This document shows positions 48,088 through 59,788 of a stretch of 64,000 nt of DNA, piece by piece. Source of the DNA: Laceyella sacchari (GTDB taxonomy: Bacteria > Bacillota > Bacilli > Thermoactinomycetales > Thermoactinomycetaceae); contig NZ_SMDD01000002.1 of NCBI RefSeq assembly GCF_004343255.1, forward strand, positions 310,001 to 374,000, read 5' to 3'. The number at the start of each line of letters is the position of its first letter. The first letter of the stretch is position 1. The translations under genes and the position numbers were made by a program. The notes below the pieces were generated by a model. That model was not told where the DNA came from, did not search any database, and worked only from the letters and a program-made list of their open reading frames with translations.

Positions 48088-48717
48088 ATGGCCAAGAAAG
48101 CGGCTTGGCTCTTGATGATCGCTGGAGCGCTGATTTTAGGGTACAACGCTTTTCATTGGTGGAACGAGATCAGCATCGCCGTGGTCGATCCCGAGTTGGC
48201 CATGTCCATATCAGATGACTGGAACGAAACCGCCAGGGCGCCGGCCCTGCCGCAGGGCAAGAAAGATAACAGCGCACAAGTCGCCAATGGTGTCAAAGTG
48301 GGAGAGTTGGTTATCCCCAAAATGGGAGCCATCTTGCCCATCGTCCAGGGAACGGATGATCAATCCCTTAAAAAAGGGGTTGGTCTCTATGAAGGCTACG
48401 GCACAGTTAACCCCGGCGAGACGGGACATGTGGTTCTATCCGGACACCGTGATACAGTATTTCGCGGATTGGGGGACCTGAAGGCCGGGGATAAGCTGTA
48501 TATCCGGTACAACGGAAACATCTTTACTTATCAGTTTCGCAAACACTGGATCACCCATGCTGACGACCGGACGGTGATCGTACCTATACCGCGGCCCGTG
48601 TTGACATTGACTACCTGTTACCCGTTTGATTACATCGGGGACGCCCCCGACCGTTACATCATTCGCGCAGAATTGATTGAAATTAAGCCTGACAAGGCAA
48701 ACGCATCATCTGCATAA
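48088..48717 (+). CDS. Class D sortase
   Basis: Sortases join LPxTG-like proteins to the cell wall. The 209-residue product has an N-terminal membrane anchor (AAWLLMIAGALILGYNAF). The catalytic His is in VLSGHRDTVFRGLGDL, the Cys in LTLTTCYPFDYIG and the Arg in APDRYIIRAEL. The TLTTCYPF block and the compact length place it in class D, common in spore formers. The ATG at 48088 follows AAAGGAGTG. No sortase substrate is encoded next to it. Confidence 0.92.
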   Translation: MAKKAAWLLMIAGALILGYNAFHWWNEISIAVVDPELAMSISDDWNETARAPALPQGKKDNSAQVANGVKVGELVIPKMGAILPIVQGTDDQSLKKGVGLYEGYGTVNPGETGHVVLSGHRDTVFRGLGDLKAGDKLYIRYNGNIFTYQFRKHWITHADDRTVIVPIPRPVLTLTTCYPFDYIGDAPDRYIIRAELIEIKPDKANASSA

Positions 48718-48753
48718 AAAGGAGTGCTTCCATTGGCAGAAGCACTCCTTTTT
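48715..48753 (+). terminator. Terminator of the sortase gene
   Basis: A perfect ten-base-pair stem (GGAGTGCTTC with GAAGCACTCC) flanked by A and T runs. Confidence 0.88.
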
Positions 48754-48836
48754 CGATGCCATATTCATTAAAATAATGAGTAGGCATCTGTCAGGGATGT
48801 GTCTGGTACATCTTGTCACGCAATGTCTAACACACC

Positions 48837-49172
48837 CTAATCGACAAACTTATCAGCCACCCAAGTCACCACAGCCACCAGCAAAGCGCCCAAGAACGCG
48901 GGCACAAAGCCGCTGACCTCTAAACCGTCCACCAACACCCCAGTCAACCAGAACATAATCGCATTGATCACCAAGGAAAACAAGCCCAATGTCAGCAGGT
49001 TGATCGGCAAGGTTAACAACATCACTAACGGGCGCACAATCAAGTTGATCAGCCCCAACACCAAGGCGGCCATGAATGCCGTTCCCCAACTATCCACCTC
49101 AATCCCGGGAATCCATTTCGCCGCGGCGACCACTGCGACTGCGCTGGCCAAAAAACGCACCAATAAACCCAT
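48837..49172 (-). CDS. yvlD: YvlD/PspC-neighbour type membrane protein (Phage_holin_4_2 family)
   Basis: The 111-residue protein has four membrane segments. LVLGLINLIVRPLVMLLTLP with INLLTLGLFSLVINAIMFWL is the hallmark of this family. The family is named for holins, but chromosomal members such as B. subtilis YvlD are linked to envelope-stress operons. I chose the ATG at 49172, nine bases after AGGGAG; 49181 is an alternative. The yvlABC partners are absent here. Confidence 0.82.
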   Translation of the reverse strand: MGLLVRFLASAVAVVAAAKWIPGIEVDSWGTAFMAALVLGLINLIVRPLVMLLTLPINLLTLGLFSLVINAIMFWLTGVLVDGLEVSGFVPAFLGALLVAVVTWVADKFVD

Positions 49173-49395
49173 TTGTCCCATCTCCCTGTCTTTTTTCAAT
49201 TCATCGCTACATATATTACAGGTTCTGAATCAGATTTGTACACCTTAGCAATAGCATACCACCTCAGCAAGTTCTGAAACCTGTTTCTACATGGAATGAA
49301 ACCGCTTGGCACTAAAACGTGCCCCAGGCGAAACTCATAGAGAAATGAGCCTGCTGTGTTCTTGTTTGAGACAGGGAGCAGGATGTGCAATCAGA

Positions 49396-49439
49396 ACAAA
49401 AAAGCGGCGCCGGGTGGTAATTGCTTTCCCTTCGCCGCT
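49396..49439 (-). terminator. Terminator after ycgQ
   Basis: AGCGGCG pairs with CGCCGCT across a long loop and is followed on the minus strand by TTTTTTGTTC. The stretch 49173-49395 shows nothing else I can support. Confidence 0.75.
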
Positions 49440-49453
49440 CATCGACCTACGCT

Positions 49454-50251
49454 CTAATATGTAAAATAGATATACGGATCTTTCAGTGGTTTGACCTTCT
49501 CTACCGCCTCTAATTTAATTACCGGCATGTCAACGCCATCATATATTCCCACATCCAGCGAACCGGTTACTTCCACCCAATCGTTGTCTTTGAGAGTAGC
49601 GGTCTCTGTTCCCTCAGCCAAAAACCCGATCACAATCGCATCCGCCGTACAACAGGTAACTGAAAAGCGCCCTACTACCAACTGATCCTTTTTCATCGTT
49701 TCATCGCGGTAAACAAACCCTTTGAGCTTGATCTTCTTCCCTTTGAATTGTTGAGGATAAAAGTTTAGCGTATTGTAGTAATCGGCATACGTTTCCTGCG
49801 ATAGATGGATCACGGGCTCTCGTTGCAACTGCGGAATAAATTTTTTGTAGGGGTCTTCCGGCACCGCCAAAGGATCGGCGTTGGTATCTGATGTAGCCGC
49901 TGGGGCGGATTTCTTTTGTTGCTGTTCATTCACGCTTTTAGCCGATATATAGCTCACCCCTTTTTTGCTCGCGATGGATGCATCCAACGCTTTTGGAGGG
50001 ATCAAGAGATACATCGCCAGCGGCAACAACAACATCACGTACCCCCATGCGCTGATCCGATGCAACTCGCTCCCCTTCATGTTCCACAGCTGAACCAATC
50101 CCAGCAACACCAGAATCAAGACGCTGGCAACGATCAACCATGTAAACCGTGGATTGACAAACAACGACAGTTCACCGGATACGATGAGTTGCACCAGCAA
50201 AACAGCCAATCCCAAGCAAACCCCCACACGCAACCAAGCTTTCAACACCAT
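49454..50251 (-). CDS. ycgQ: TIGR03943-family protein (YcgQ-like), permease partner
   Basis: A 265-residue protein with two or three N-terminal membrane segments (KAWLRVGVCLGLAVLLVQLI, TWLIVASVLILVLLGLVQLW) and an extracytoplasmic domain. That domain contains FKGKKIKLKGFVYRD, RFSVTCCTADAIVIGFLAEG and WVEVTGSLDVG. The CC pair is a plausible metal or redox site. It is paired with the DUF318 permease gene upstream, with 13 bases between, a layout conserved as ycgR-ycgQ in bacilli. Confidence 0.85.
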   Translation of the reverse strand: MVLKAWLRVGVCLGLAVLLVQLIVSGELSLFVNPRFTWLIVASVLILVLLGLVQLWNMKGSELHRISAWGYVMLLLPLAMYLLIPPKALDASIASKKGVSYISAKSVNEQQQKKSAPAATSDTNADPLAVPEDPYKKFIPQLQREPVIHLSQETYADYYNTLNFYPQQFKGKKIKLKGFVYRDETMKKDQLVVGRFSVTCCTADAIVIGFLAEGTETATLKDNDWVEVTGSLDVGIYDGVDMPVIKLEAVEKVKPLKDPYIYFTY

Positions 50252-50264
50252 TCCCCCCTTTATA

Positions 50265-51335
50265 TCAGAACAAAATCCACAGTGTGAGCAGGGTAACCAA
50301 CGTGGTGCAACCGACGAAGAAGAATACTACCGACCGTTTGAAACCACCCGCCATCATCAACACATTTTTTATGTCCACCATCGGTCCGAACACCAAAAAG
50401 CCCAACAGCGGCCCCTGACCCAGCACTGAACGGAAAGAAGCCGCCAAGAAAGCGTCTGCCGAAGAGCAGATCGACAAGCTGAACGCCAACGCCATCATCA
50501 GGAGTAAGGCCAAACCGTCGAATTGGGCCAACTGTTTGATCGCGGCTACACCGACAAAGGTTTGAAAGCCCGTAGCAATCAATGCGCCCAAACAAAAGTA
50601 TTTGCCCATGTCAATAAATTCAAACACCGAGTGGGACAAGGCGTGCATCAGTCGGCTTTGCCCTTCATGCGAGTGATTAGCGCAATGAGACCCATGCTCG
50701 TGGTCATGGTCGTGGGCTCCGCCACAACAACCTTCCTGCGTCCGTTGTCCCCCCGTTTCCTCTTTCAACACAGGTCTGTTTTTGTAAAACAGGTAAAACA
50801 TGATCCCCATGAAAATGGCGATACCAGCTCCCAAACCAATGCGTTTCCAAACCATCTCCCATGAATTGCCAAACGCCATATAAGTAGATACGATGGTGAT
50901 CGGATTCACAATCGGCACGGCAAGCAAAAAGGTGAACGCGACATAGCTGGGAAGTCCCTTTTGTACCAATCGCCGAGCCACGGGCACGATACCGCACTCA
51001 CAAATCGGCAAAAACAGGCCGAAACTGGCGGCCAATGGAATTGACAGCACCGGATGCTTGGGCAAAAAACGCCACAAAGTCTCCTGTTTCACATAAACGT
51101 GTACAAAACTGGACAACAAAGTGCCAAACAGGATGAATGGCAAGCCTTCAATAAACAGGCTGAGGAAAATGGCAGTGAAATTGTGCATCTCACTTGACAG
51201 CCCGCTGCTCCACTCGCGCGTGACCTCGGTGAATGGGGCAAGCAAGGGGACGCCCGTGGTCACAAAGAAGAAGATCAGCCCCAAGACTAGCACCCCTGTC
51301 AATTCAGGGTAATAATTTTTGAGAATCCGACCCAT
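50265..51335 (-). CDS. ycgR: DUF318/ArsP-like permease (YcgR-like)
   Basis: A 356-residue permease with about eight membrane segments. The family block SIPLAASFGLFLPICECGIV, then PVARRLVQKGLPSYVAFTFL, includes the CxCG-like ECG motif, and SICSSADAFLAASF occurs in the second half. The central cytoplasmic loop carries a Cys/His-rich stretch, EGCCGGAHDHDHEHGSHCAN, then HSHEG, able to bind metal. Fur-family-like palindromes upstream support a metal role. The substrate is unknown. The ATG follows TAGGAGGACGAAG. Confidence 0.87.
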   Translation of the reverse strand: MGRILKNYYPELTGVLVLGLIFFFVTTGVPLLAPFTEVTREWSSGLSSEMHNFTAIFLSLFIEGLPFILFGTLLSSFVHVYVKQETLWRFLPKHPVLSIPLAASFGLFLPICECGIVPVARRLVQKGLPSYVAFTFLLAVPIVNPITIVSTYMAFGNSWEMVWKRIGLGAGIAIFMGIMFYLFYKNRPVLKEETGGQRTQEGCCGGAHDHDHEHGSHCANHSHEGQSRLMHALSHSVFEFIDMGKYFCLGALIATGFQTFVGVAAIKQLAQFDGLALLLMMALAFSLSICSSADAFLAASFRSVLGQGPLLGFLVFGPMVDIKNVLMMAGGFKRSVVFFFVGCTTLVTLLTLWILF

Positions 51336-51356
51336 CTTCGTCCTCCTAAATATGTT

Positions 51357-51375
51357 TTATTCCTAATTAGAATAA
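51357..51375. promoter_or_regulatory. Fur-family-like box just upstream of ycgR
   Basis: TTATTCCTAATTAGAATAA is a 19-bp imperfect palindrome with seven matching pairs around the centre, the size and AT character of Fur/Zur/PerR sites. It lies about 20 bases before the ycgR start. Confidence 0.5.
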
Positions 51376-51491
51376 GAAAAAAGTTGTTTATCATTAACTA
51401 ATTACCAAATCCAATAGGGAATTCATCCCATAATCATGCATCTTACCAGCTTGTCTCTATTGAATAACTATAATCTAATCTATGCAACCAA

Positions 51492-51508
51492 ATAGGAATG
51501 ATTCCTAT
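51492..51508. promoter_or_regulatory. Perfect 17-bp palindrome, Fur-family-like box
   Basis: ATAGGAAT-G-ATTCCTAT is perfectly symmetric around one base, as in the 7-1-7 boxes of Fur, Zur and PerR. It lies about 155 bases upstream of ycgR and about 100 bases beyond the spore-protein terminator, a gene-free stretch. Confidence 0.55.
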
Positions 51509-51605
51509 ATTGGTCATATTGGCATTGTATGGCTTCATGGAGCCAACTGTCAATCCGACCGCTTCTTAAGATTTTGCGAACAATCATCAAAAGCTCTCTC
51601 ACACA

Positions 51606-51641
51606 ACAAAAAAACGCGGGGGATTATTCCCCCGCGTTTTT
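51606..51641 (-). terminator. Terminator overlapping the spore-protein stop codon
   Basis: AACGCGGGGG pairs with CCCCCGCGTT across a six-base loop, with T-runs on both strands. The stem includes the last codons and the stop of the SASP gene. Confidence 0.88.
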
Positions 51642-51824
51642 CTGCTTCAACATCTGCGAAGCCATAGCAACAAGACGTTTTGTCATTTCACCGCCTACAG
51701 AACCGTTCGCACGGGCGGTTGCGTCCGCACCCAGCTCAACACCAAACTCGTTCGCAATCTCCCGCTTCATCTGATCAAGTGAAGCGCTCGCGCCTGGAAC
51801 CAACAGTTTGTTGTTTCTCGCCAT
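51624..51824 (-). CDS. Alpha/beta-type small acid-soluble spore protein
   Basis: These proteins coat spore DNA and protect it from UV and heat, then serve as an amino-acid store on germination. The 66-residue product has the GPR protease site and core [20 protein letters not shown], then [20 protein letters not shown]. The start [20 protein letters not shown] is typical. The ATG follows AAGGGAGTGACGGGAC. Expression in the forespore from a sigma-G promoter is expected but I could not confirm the boxes. It stands alone. Confidence 0.96.
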   Translation of the reverse strand: MARNNKLLVPGASASLDQMKREIANEFGVELGADATARANGSVGGEMTKRLVAMASQMLKQKNAGE

Positions 51825-51942
51825 GTCCCGTCACTCCCTTGTCTGTAGGATATGAAAGACGTCTTGCCTATTATCTAGCATGCTTCGTCCTCCATCGCTC
51901 TATGCCGGAAATAAGCGGAAACACATGATATCCGTGCTTGCG

Positions 51943-54822
<2,880 letters not shown>

Positions 54823-54828
54823 AATCAC

Positions 54829-56808
54829 TTAACCCTCCGCTTTAAGCTCCAAGATGAGGTCGCGCAATTCGGCCGCTCGTTCGAAATTGAGCTCCTTGGC
54901 AGCTTGCTTCATTTCTTTCTCCATCTGCTCGATCAGCTTCAGTCGCTCACCCTTGGACAATTTCTTCATTTCCTTGCCCACTTGGTATTCTGCTTGGTCT
55001 TCAGCCACTTTGGTCGCTTCAATGACATCATGCACCTTTTTCCGAATCGTCTGCGGCGTAATGCCGTGCTCCTCGTTGTACTTCATCTGAATCTCGCGCC
55101 GACGTTCGGTTTCCTCTATTGCTCGCCGCATGGAGTCTGTGATCTTATCAGCATACATGATCACTTCCCCTCTGGCATTTCGCGCCGCCCGGCCAATCGT
55201 CTGGATCAGGGAGCGTTCTGAGCGCAGGAACCCTTCTTTGTCGGCGTCCAAAATGGCAACCAATGAAACTTCTGGCAAGTCCAACCCTTCTCTTAACAGG
55301 TTGATCCCGATTAGCACATCAAATTCACCCAAACGCAAATCGCGCAGAATTTGCATCCGCTCAATCGTCTTGATGTCTGAATGTAAATAACGCACCTTGA
55401 TCCCAATTTCTTTGAGATAATCGGTCAAGTCCTCTGCCATCTTCTTGGTCAAGGTAGTTACCAACACCCTCTCATCTCGGGCAATTCGCTTGTTAATCTC
55501 TCCGATCAGGTGGTCGATTTGCCCCTGAATCGGATGGATGTGAATCACAGGGTCAAGTAAACCGGTCGGACGGATGATCTGCTCGACCACTGTGGGGCAT
55601 TTTTCCAGTTCATACGGCCCTGGAGTCGCCGAAACAAATACGATCTGGTTGATTTTCTCTTCAAACTCGGCAAACTTGAGCGGGCGGTTATCCTTCGCCG
55701 ACGGCAATCGGAATCCGTGCTCCACCAACATGTTTTTGCGCGCTTGGTCCCCATTGTACATTCCGTTGATCTGTGGGATAGTCACATGTGATTCGTCTAC
55801 GATAATCAAATAATCATCAGGAAAGAAATCCAACAAAGTGTAAGGGGCTTCCCCCGGTTGTTTACCCACTAGGTGTCGTGAATAGTTTTCAATTCCGGAA
55901 CAAAAACCTACTTCACGTATCATTTCCATATCATAACGCGTTCGTTGCTCAAGACGCTGTGCTTCCAGCAGTTTGCCCGCATCCCGCAACTCTTTAAGCC
56001 GTTCTTCCAATTCAGCCTCAATCGAAGTGAGAGCCCGCTCCAATTGGGCTTGTCTCGTCACATAGTGGGAAGCCGGAAAAATGGCGACATGCTCCCGATC
56101 ACCGAGGATTTCCCCCGTCAGCACGTCGATTTCGCGAATCCGTTCAATCTCGTCTCCAAAAAATTCGACCCGTACCGCCTGTTCACTGCGAGAGGCTGGG
56201 AAGATTTCAACTACATCGCCGCGCACGCGAAACGTGCCGCGCGTGAAATTAATGTCATTCCGCTCGTACTGGATATCGACCAGTTTACGCAATACTTCAT
56301 TCCGCTCTTTTTCCATCCCCACCCGAAGCGACAACACCATTTCCTTGTATTCGGTCGGCGAACCCAAACCGTAGATACAAGAAACACTGGACACAATGAT
56401 CACATCAGAACGCTCAAACAATGCACTCGTGGCCGAGTGGCGCAGCTTGTCGATCTCATCGTTGATGGAAGCATCCTTTTCAATATACGTATCAGTGGCC
56501 GGGATATAGGCCTCCGGTTGATAATAGTCATAATAACTTACAAAATACTCGACGGCGTTGTGGGGGAAAAACTCCTTTAACTCCCCGCACAATTGCGCCG
56601 CCAAGGTTTTATTATGTGCAATCACCAGCGTCGGTTTGTTCACTCGGTTAATGGTTTGTGCGATGGTGAATGTCTTTCCTGTTCCGGTGGCCCCCAACAA
56701 TGTTTGGTACCGCTCACCCTGTTCAATCCCCTGCACCAGCTTTTGTATCGCTTGTGGCTGGTCACCTTGCGGTTGAAACTCCGAAACCAGTTGAAATCTC
56801 TTCTCCAT
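54829..56808 (-). CDS. uvrB: Excinuclease ABC subunit B
   Basis: UvrB probes the lesion and is the platform for UvrC incision. The 659-residue product has helicase motifs [15 protein letters not shown], the beta-hairpin region [20 protein letters not shown], and [10 protein letters not shown]. Also present are [20 protein letters not shown] and QTIGRAARN. The C-terminal UVR motif ends with [14 protein letters not shown]. The ATG at 56808 follows AGAGGTGAATGCG. A LexA box lies in its promoter. Confidence 0.98.
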   Translation of the reverse strand: MEKRFQLVSEFQPQGDQPQAIQKLVQGIEQGERYQTLLGATGTGKTFTIAQTINRVNKPTLVIAHNKTLAAQLCGELKEFFPHNAVEYFVSYYDYYQPEAYIPATDTYIEKDASINDEIDKLRHSATSALFERSDVIIVSSVSCIYGLGSPTEYKEMVLSLRVGMEKERNEVLRKLVDIQYERNDINFTRGTFRVRGDVVEIFPASRSEQAVRVEFFGDEIERIREIDVLTGEILGDREHVAIFPASHYVTRQAQLERALTSIEAELEERLKELRDAGKLLEAQRLEQRTRYDMEMIREVGFCSGIENYSRHLVGKQPGEAPYTLLDFFPDDYLIIVDESHVTIPQINGMYNGDQARKNMLVEHGFRLPSAKDNRPLKFAEFEEKINQIVFVSATPGPYELEKCPTVVEQIIRPTGLLDPVIHIHPIQGQIDHLIGEINKRIARDERVLVTTLTKKMAEDLTDYLKEIGIKVRYLHSDIKTIERMQILRDLRLGEFDVLIGINLLREGLDLPEVSLVAILDADKEGFLRSERSLIQTIGRAARNARGEVIMYADKITDSMRRAIEETERRREIQMKYNEEHGITPQTIRKKVHDVIEATKVAEDQAEYQVGKEMKKLSKGERLKLIEQMEKEMKQAAKELNFERAAELRDLILELKAEG

Positions 56809-56841
56809 CCTCGCATTCACCTCTTTTCTCACTTAAAGGGT

Positions 56842-56881
56842 ATTATACCATAAACCATTTCGACCGGGGAACATCCGTTCC
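56842..56881 (-). promoter_or_regulatory. uvrB-uvrA promoter with LexA (DinR) box
   Basis: GGAACGGATGTTCC at 56868-56881 fits the Gram-positive LexA site GAACNNNNGTTC. A perfect TATAAT lies at 56842-56847, and the -35 position overlaps the LexA box, so LexA binding would block the polymerase until DNA damage. Confidence 0.85.
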
Positions 56882-56930
56882 TTTCTCGCTTTATGTCACT
56901 TTTGTGTATCTCCAGCATTGCCTGAAACAC

Positions 56931-56966
56931 ATAAAATAAGAACCTCGCTCATCAGAGGTTCTTATG
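56931..56966 (-). terminator. Terminator between minJ and uvrB
   Basis: ATAAGAACCTC pairs with GAGGTTCTTAT across a short loop, followed on the minus strand by TTTATG. Confidence 0.75.
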
Positions 56967-57003
56967 TGGATTGGCAAATCTGCCGGCCTTTTGTGATATC
57001 TGG

Positions 57004-58146
57004 TTATTGCGACGCTGTCGTCCCTGACCGCACCGCCGTCGTTTGCGGTATGCTCAGCCCAGCGCTGGATGAACCGATGATCCCCAGATGGCGCGGGTCA
57101 TCCTCATACAGGGCTTTTTGCATAATATGCCGATCGTCTTGCTCGTCCAACACTTCCAGCTTGCAAAAAGCCGCTTTCTCTGTCACTTGCAAAAGTGCGG
57201 CCATGGTAGGGACACTTTTGCCGTTGACACGGTGTACCACGTCCCCCGGCTTGATACCCATCTGTTGGGCCGGGCTTCCCGGCATCACGGCAATAACCTT
57301 GATCCCGTTGCCATCTGAAACATAATACGGTCTAAGCCGCTTTACACGGAGGCGGTTGCATATGGCGATCCCTTCATGTCCTGCGATGGAAAAGGCCGCT
57401 GCCGCCCACACCCCCATCGGCCACACTTCCGCCAGAGTGATTAGCCCTGCCAAAATCAAGGTATAGCCCAACGTCATTGTTGAGGCCAACCGCTTTTCCC
57501 GCTCCAACGGCTTGTCATAATTAAGGCAACCAAATCCGAGCAACAGGGGAACAGGAGCCAACCCCAATACCAACGGAAACGGCCAAATCCTGTGAAATTG
57601 AAGGGCGGGCTTTCCTTTCACCAAGACGGGTCGGGCCCCTTGGCTGCCATCCAGCCGAATCAACAGCCATTCAGCCAGATGCGCCAGGCAGACGATCCAA
57701 AGCCAATCCAACACACGCACTTCCAACAAACTGCGCACGTAAGGTTGCCATGTCACAGGCAATTCCGCGACCGGTGCGAAGGTCACCCCGCATTGTAACA
57801 AAGCAACCAAGCCCGCCGAGTAGGCGATACACGCCCACCTGGCGCGCATGATGGCAAGTAGCGCGGTACAGGCCCAAATCCAGGCAAGATCGGTGGGACG
57901 GATCACCCATTGACCCCACAGCGAGCAGAGAGAAAACCCTGCGCCCAACAACAGCCCCATCACCCATGCCCTTAGCGCCAGGGGAAAAGGCGGCGTCAAG
58001 CGGGTCGCAAACCGTTTGCGCTCATACCGCGCCAGCCCCGCCGTATGCTTCACCAAAAAGATCAGCGCCAGCCAACTCCCCGGATGGATCACCAACTGCC
58101 CCCACGCACTTGTCCATTGCCAAACCGAAGACCAGACTGCATCCAC
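57004..58146 (-). CDS. minJ: MinJ-like PDZ membrane protein
   Basis: MinJ links MinD to DivIVA at the poles and division site. The 380-residue protein has about seven membrane segments (for example WLALIFLVKHTAGLARYERK and WVMGLLLGAGFSLCSLWGQW). A C-terminal PDZ domain follows: VKRLRPYYVSDGNGIKVIAV, then MPGSPAQQMGIKPGDVVHRV and NGKSVPTMAALLQ. The GTG at 58146 lies six bases after GGAGGA; the ATG two codons earlier is too close. The order ctpB-minJ-uvrB matches B. subtilis except that swrA is missing. Confidence 0.85.
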   Translation of the reverse strand: MDAVWSSVWQWTSAWGQLVIHPGSWLALIFLVKHTAGLARYERKRFATRLTPPFPLALRAWVMGLLLGAGFSLCSLWGQWVIRPTDLAWIWACTALLAIMRARWACIAYSAGLVALLQCGVTFAPVAELPVTWQPYVRSLLEVRVLDWLWIVCLAHLAEWLLIRLDGSQGARPVLVKGKPALQFHRIWPFPLVLGLAPVPLLLGFGCLNYDKPLEREKRLASTMTLGYTLILAGLITLAEVWPMGVWAAAAFSIAGHEGIAICNRLRVKRLRPYYVSDGNGIKVIAVMPGSPAQQMGIKPGDVVHRVNGKSVPTMAALLQVTEKAAFCKLEVLDEQDDRHIMQKALYEDDPRHLGIIGSSSAGLSIPQTTAVRSGTTASQ

Positions 58147-58160
58147 AAGCATTCCTCCAA

Positions 58161-58201
58161 AATAAAAAGTAACCCCAAACCGGTAATATCTGGGGTTACT
58201 T
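58161..58201 (-). terminator. Terminator between ctpB and minJ
   Basis: A perfect stem, AAGTAACCCCA with TGGGGTTACTT, is followed on the minus strand by TTTATTTTGG. The tail runs into the minJ ribosome-binding site, so minJ may depend on read-through. Confidence 0.75.
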
Positions 58202-58223
58202 CTACAATGACACTGCAAATCCT

Positions 58224-59687
58224 TTATTTCGCTTTTTTCTTTAACAATTCAACAGCCACTTGCAACTGGACATCGTTTTTTGGATCGCTCACAAAGTCGA
58301 TGAAAGCGGCTTGCACCGCCTCGGCGGTAGTCTGGTCGAGTTTGCCTGTCTGCGGAAGCCCTTTGGTTTTCTGGAACGCCTTCAGCGACTGTTCGGTTCG
58401 TTCGTCAAAATACCCATCTTGGCGACCGGGGTTGTAGCCAAGCGCATCCAAGATGGTTTGCATGCTTTTGATTTCCGTAGAGTTTTGATCACGGCCAAGC
58501 GGCTTCTCCACATGGAATGGCGTAACATGCATGTAAGCGGGCAATGGGACCTTCACATCAGGCTTGATCCCTTTGGTGCCGCCTTGTTGATGCACCCAAT
58601 TCCCCTTCGGTGTCAACCATTTGGCAATGGTCAGCTTAATGTTGCTGCCATCATGGAAATCTCTCGTCGTCTGGACGGTTCCTTTGCCGAACGTAGTTTC
58701 GCCCACCAACGGATATCCGCCCGCTTCTTGCAACGCAGCAGCCAGGATTTCGGAGGCGCTCGCACTTCCTTTGTCAATTAGAACCGTGATGGGATACGGC
58801 TTCGCTTCATCCAATTTGGACGTGTACTTCTCGCGTTTGCCGTTTTTGTCTTCCGTCATCATCACTGTTTTTTTGCCTGGAACCAACAGATCGCACATTT
58901 CCAGCACCACGGGCAACAAGCCACCGGGATTGCCTCGCACATCGATGACAAGCCCCTTCATGCCTTCCCCTTCCAGCCTCTTCAAGCCGCTAGCGAAATC
59001 CTTGGCTGTGTTCTCGGAAAACTGGGAGACGGTGATGCGTCCGATTTTGTCTGGCAGCATCGTCGCCTCAACGGTTTGCAGGGAAATCTCATCCCTGATA
59101 ATGGTGATGTGAAGCACTTCCTTCACGCCCGGCCGGACAATTTCCAGCTTGGCCTTGCTTCCCTTGGGACCGCGAATTTTGCTCACGGCCGTATTCACAT
59201 CCATACCCTCTAGGCTGATTCCGTTCACTTTCAGTACCTGGTCGTTCGGCCGGATGCCCGCTTTTTCAGCAGGAGATCCCTTAATTGGGGAAATAATGGT
59301 CAAACGGCCGTTTTTCATGGACACTTCGGCACCGATGCCAGTAAATGAAGACTGCAAGTCTTCTTTGAATTGACTCGATTGTTGGGGGGTCATATATGAT
59401 GAGTAAGGGTCACCCAATGAACTGACCATCCCCTGAATCGCTCCATCGATCAGCTTCTGATCGTTGATCTCGTGGACATAATTCCCTTTAATTGTACTGT
59501 ACGCCTGACGCAGCTTATCCACATGTTCTTCAAACGACGCATCTTGCGAAAAATTGCCGGAGAGTAGCGTTCCCGCTTCCCACTGGTCGATCAGGCCACC
59601 CTCGCCCACAATCAGGGCTGTGCCGAGACTGCTGAATATCACCGCGACAATTGCGATAATCGCTACGGTTCTTCCTTTAAATACCAC
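58224..59687 (-). CDS. ctpB: Carboxy-terminal processing serine protease CtpB-like (S41, PDZ, peptidoglycan-binding)
   Basis: CtpB cleaves SpoIVFA during sporulation and so helps activate sigma-K. The 487-residue product has a membrane anchor near the start (TVAIIAIVAVIFSSLGTALI) and a PDZ domain around RLTIISPIKGSPAEKAGIRP. The S41 catalytic core has Ser in LIDKGSASASEILAAAL and Lys in GETTFGKGTVQTTR. A C-terminal peptidoglycan-binding domain contains ILDALGYNPGRQDGYFDERT. The GTG at 59687 follows AAAGGTGGT; the frame extends further but without a site. The next genes upstream are M23 peptidases. Confidence 0.93.
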   Translation of the reverse strand: MVFKGRTVAIIAIVAVIFSSLGTALIVGEGGLIDQWEAGTLLSGNFSQDASFEEHVDKLRQAYSTIKGNYVHEINDQKLIDGAIQGMVSSLGDPYSSYMTPQQSSQFKEDLQSSFTGIGAEVSMKNGRLTIISPIKGSPAEKAGIRPNDQVLKVNGISLEGMDVNTAVSKIRGPKGSKAKLEIVRPGVKEVLHITIIRDEISLQTVEATMLPDKIGRITVSQFSENTAKDFASGLKRLEGEGMKGLVIDVRGNPGGLLPVVLEMCDLLVPGKKTVMMTEDKNGKREKYTSKLDEAKPYPITVLIDKGSASASEILAAALQEAGGYPLVGETTFGKGTVQTTRDFHDGSNIKLTIAKWLTPKGNWVHQQGGTKGIKPDVKVPLPAYMHVTPFHVEKPLGRDQNSTEIKSMQTILDALGYNPGRQDGYFDERTEQSLKAFQKTKGLPQTGKLDQTTAEAVQAAFIDFVSDPKNDVQLQVAVELLKKKAK

Positions 59688-59788
59688 GGATACACCACCT
59701 TTTGGCCACTCGCCCGAAGGAGAAACTTGTACACTCTCCAATCTATGATACACATTAACAAATTAGTCGTCCAATCGTGCTTTGCCCA

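Noticed and set aside
49196-49390. 64-codon frame on the minus strand between yvlD and ycgQ, considered as a transposase fragment
   Set aside because: No transposase motif is visible and the start lacks a ribosome-binding site.
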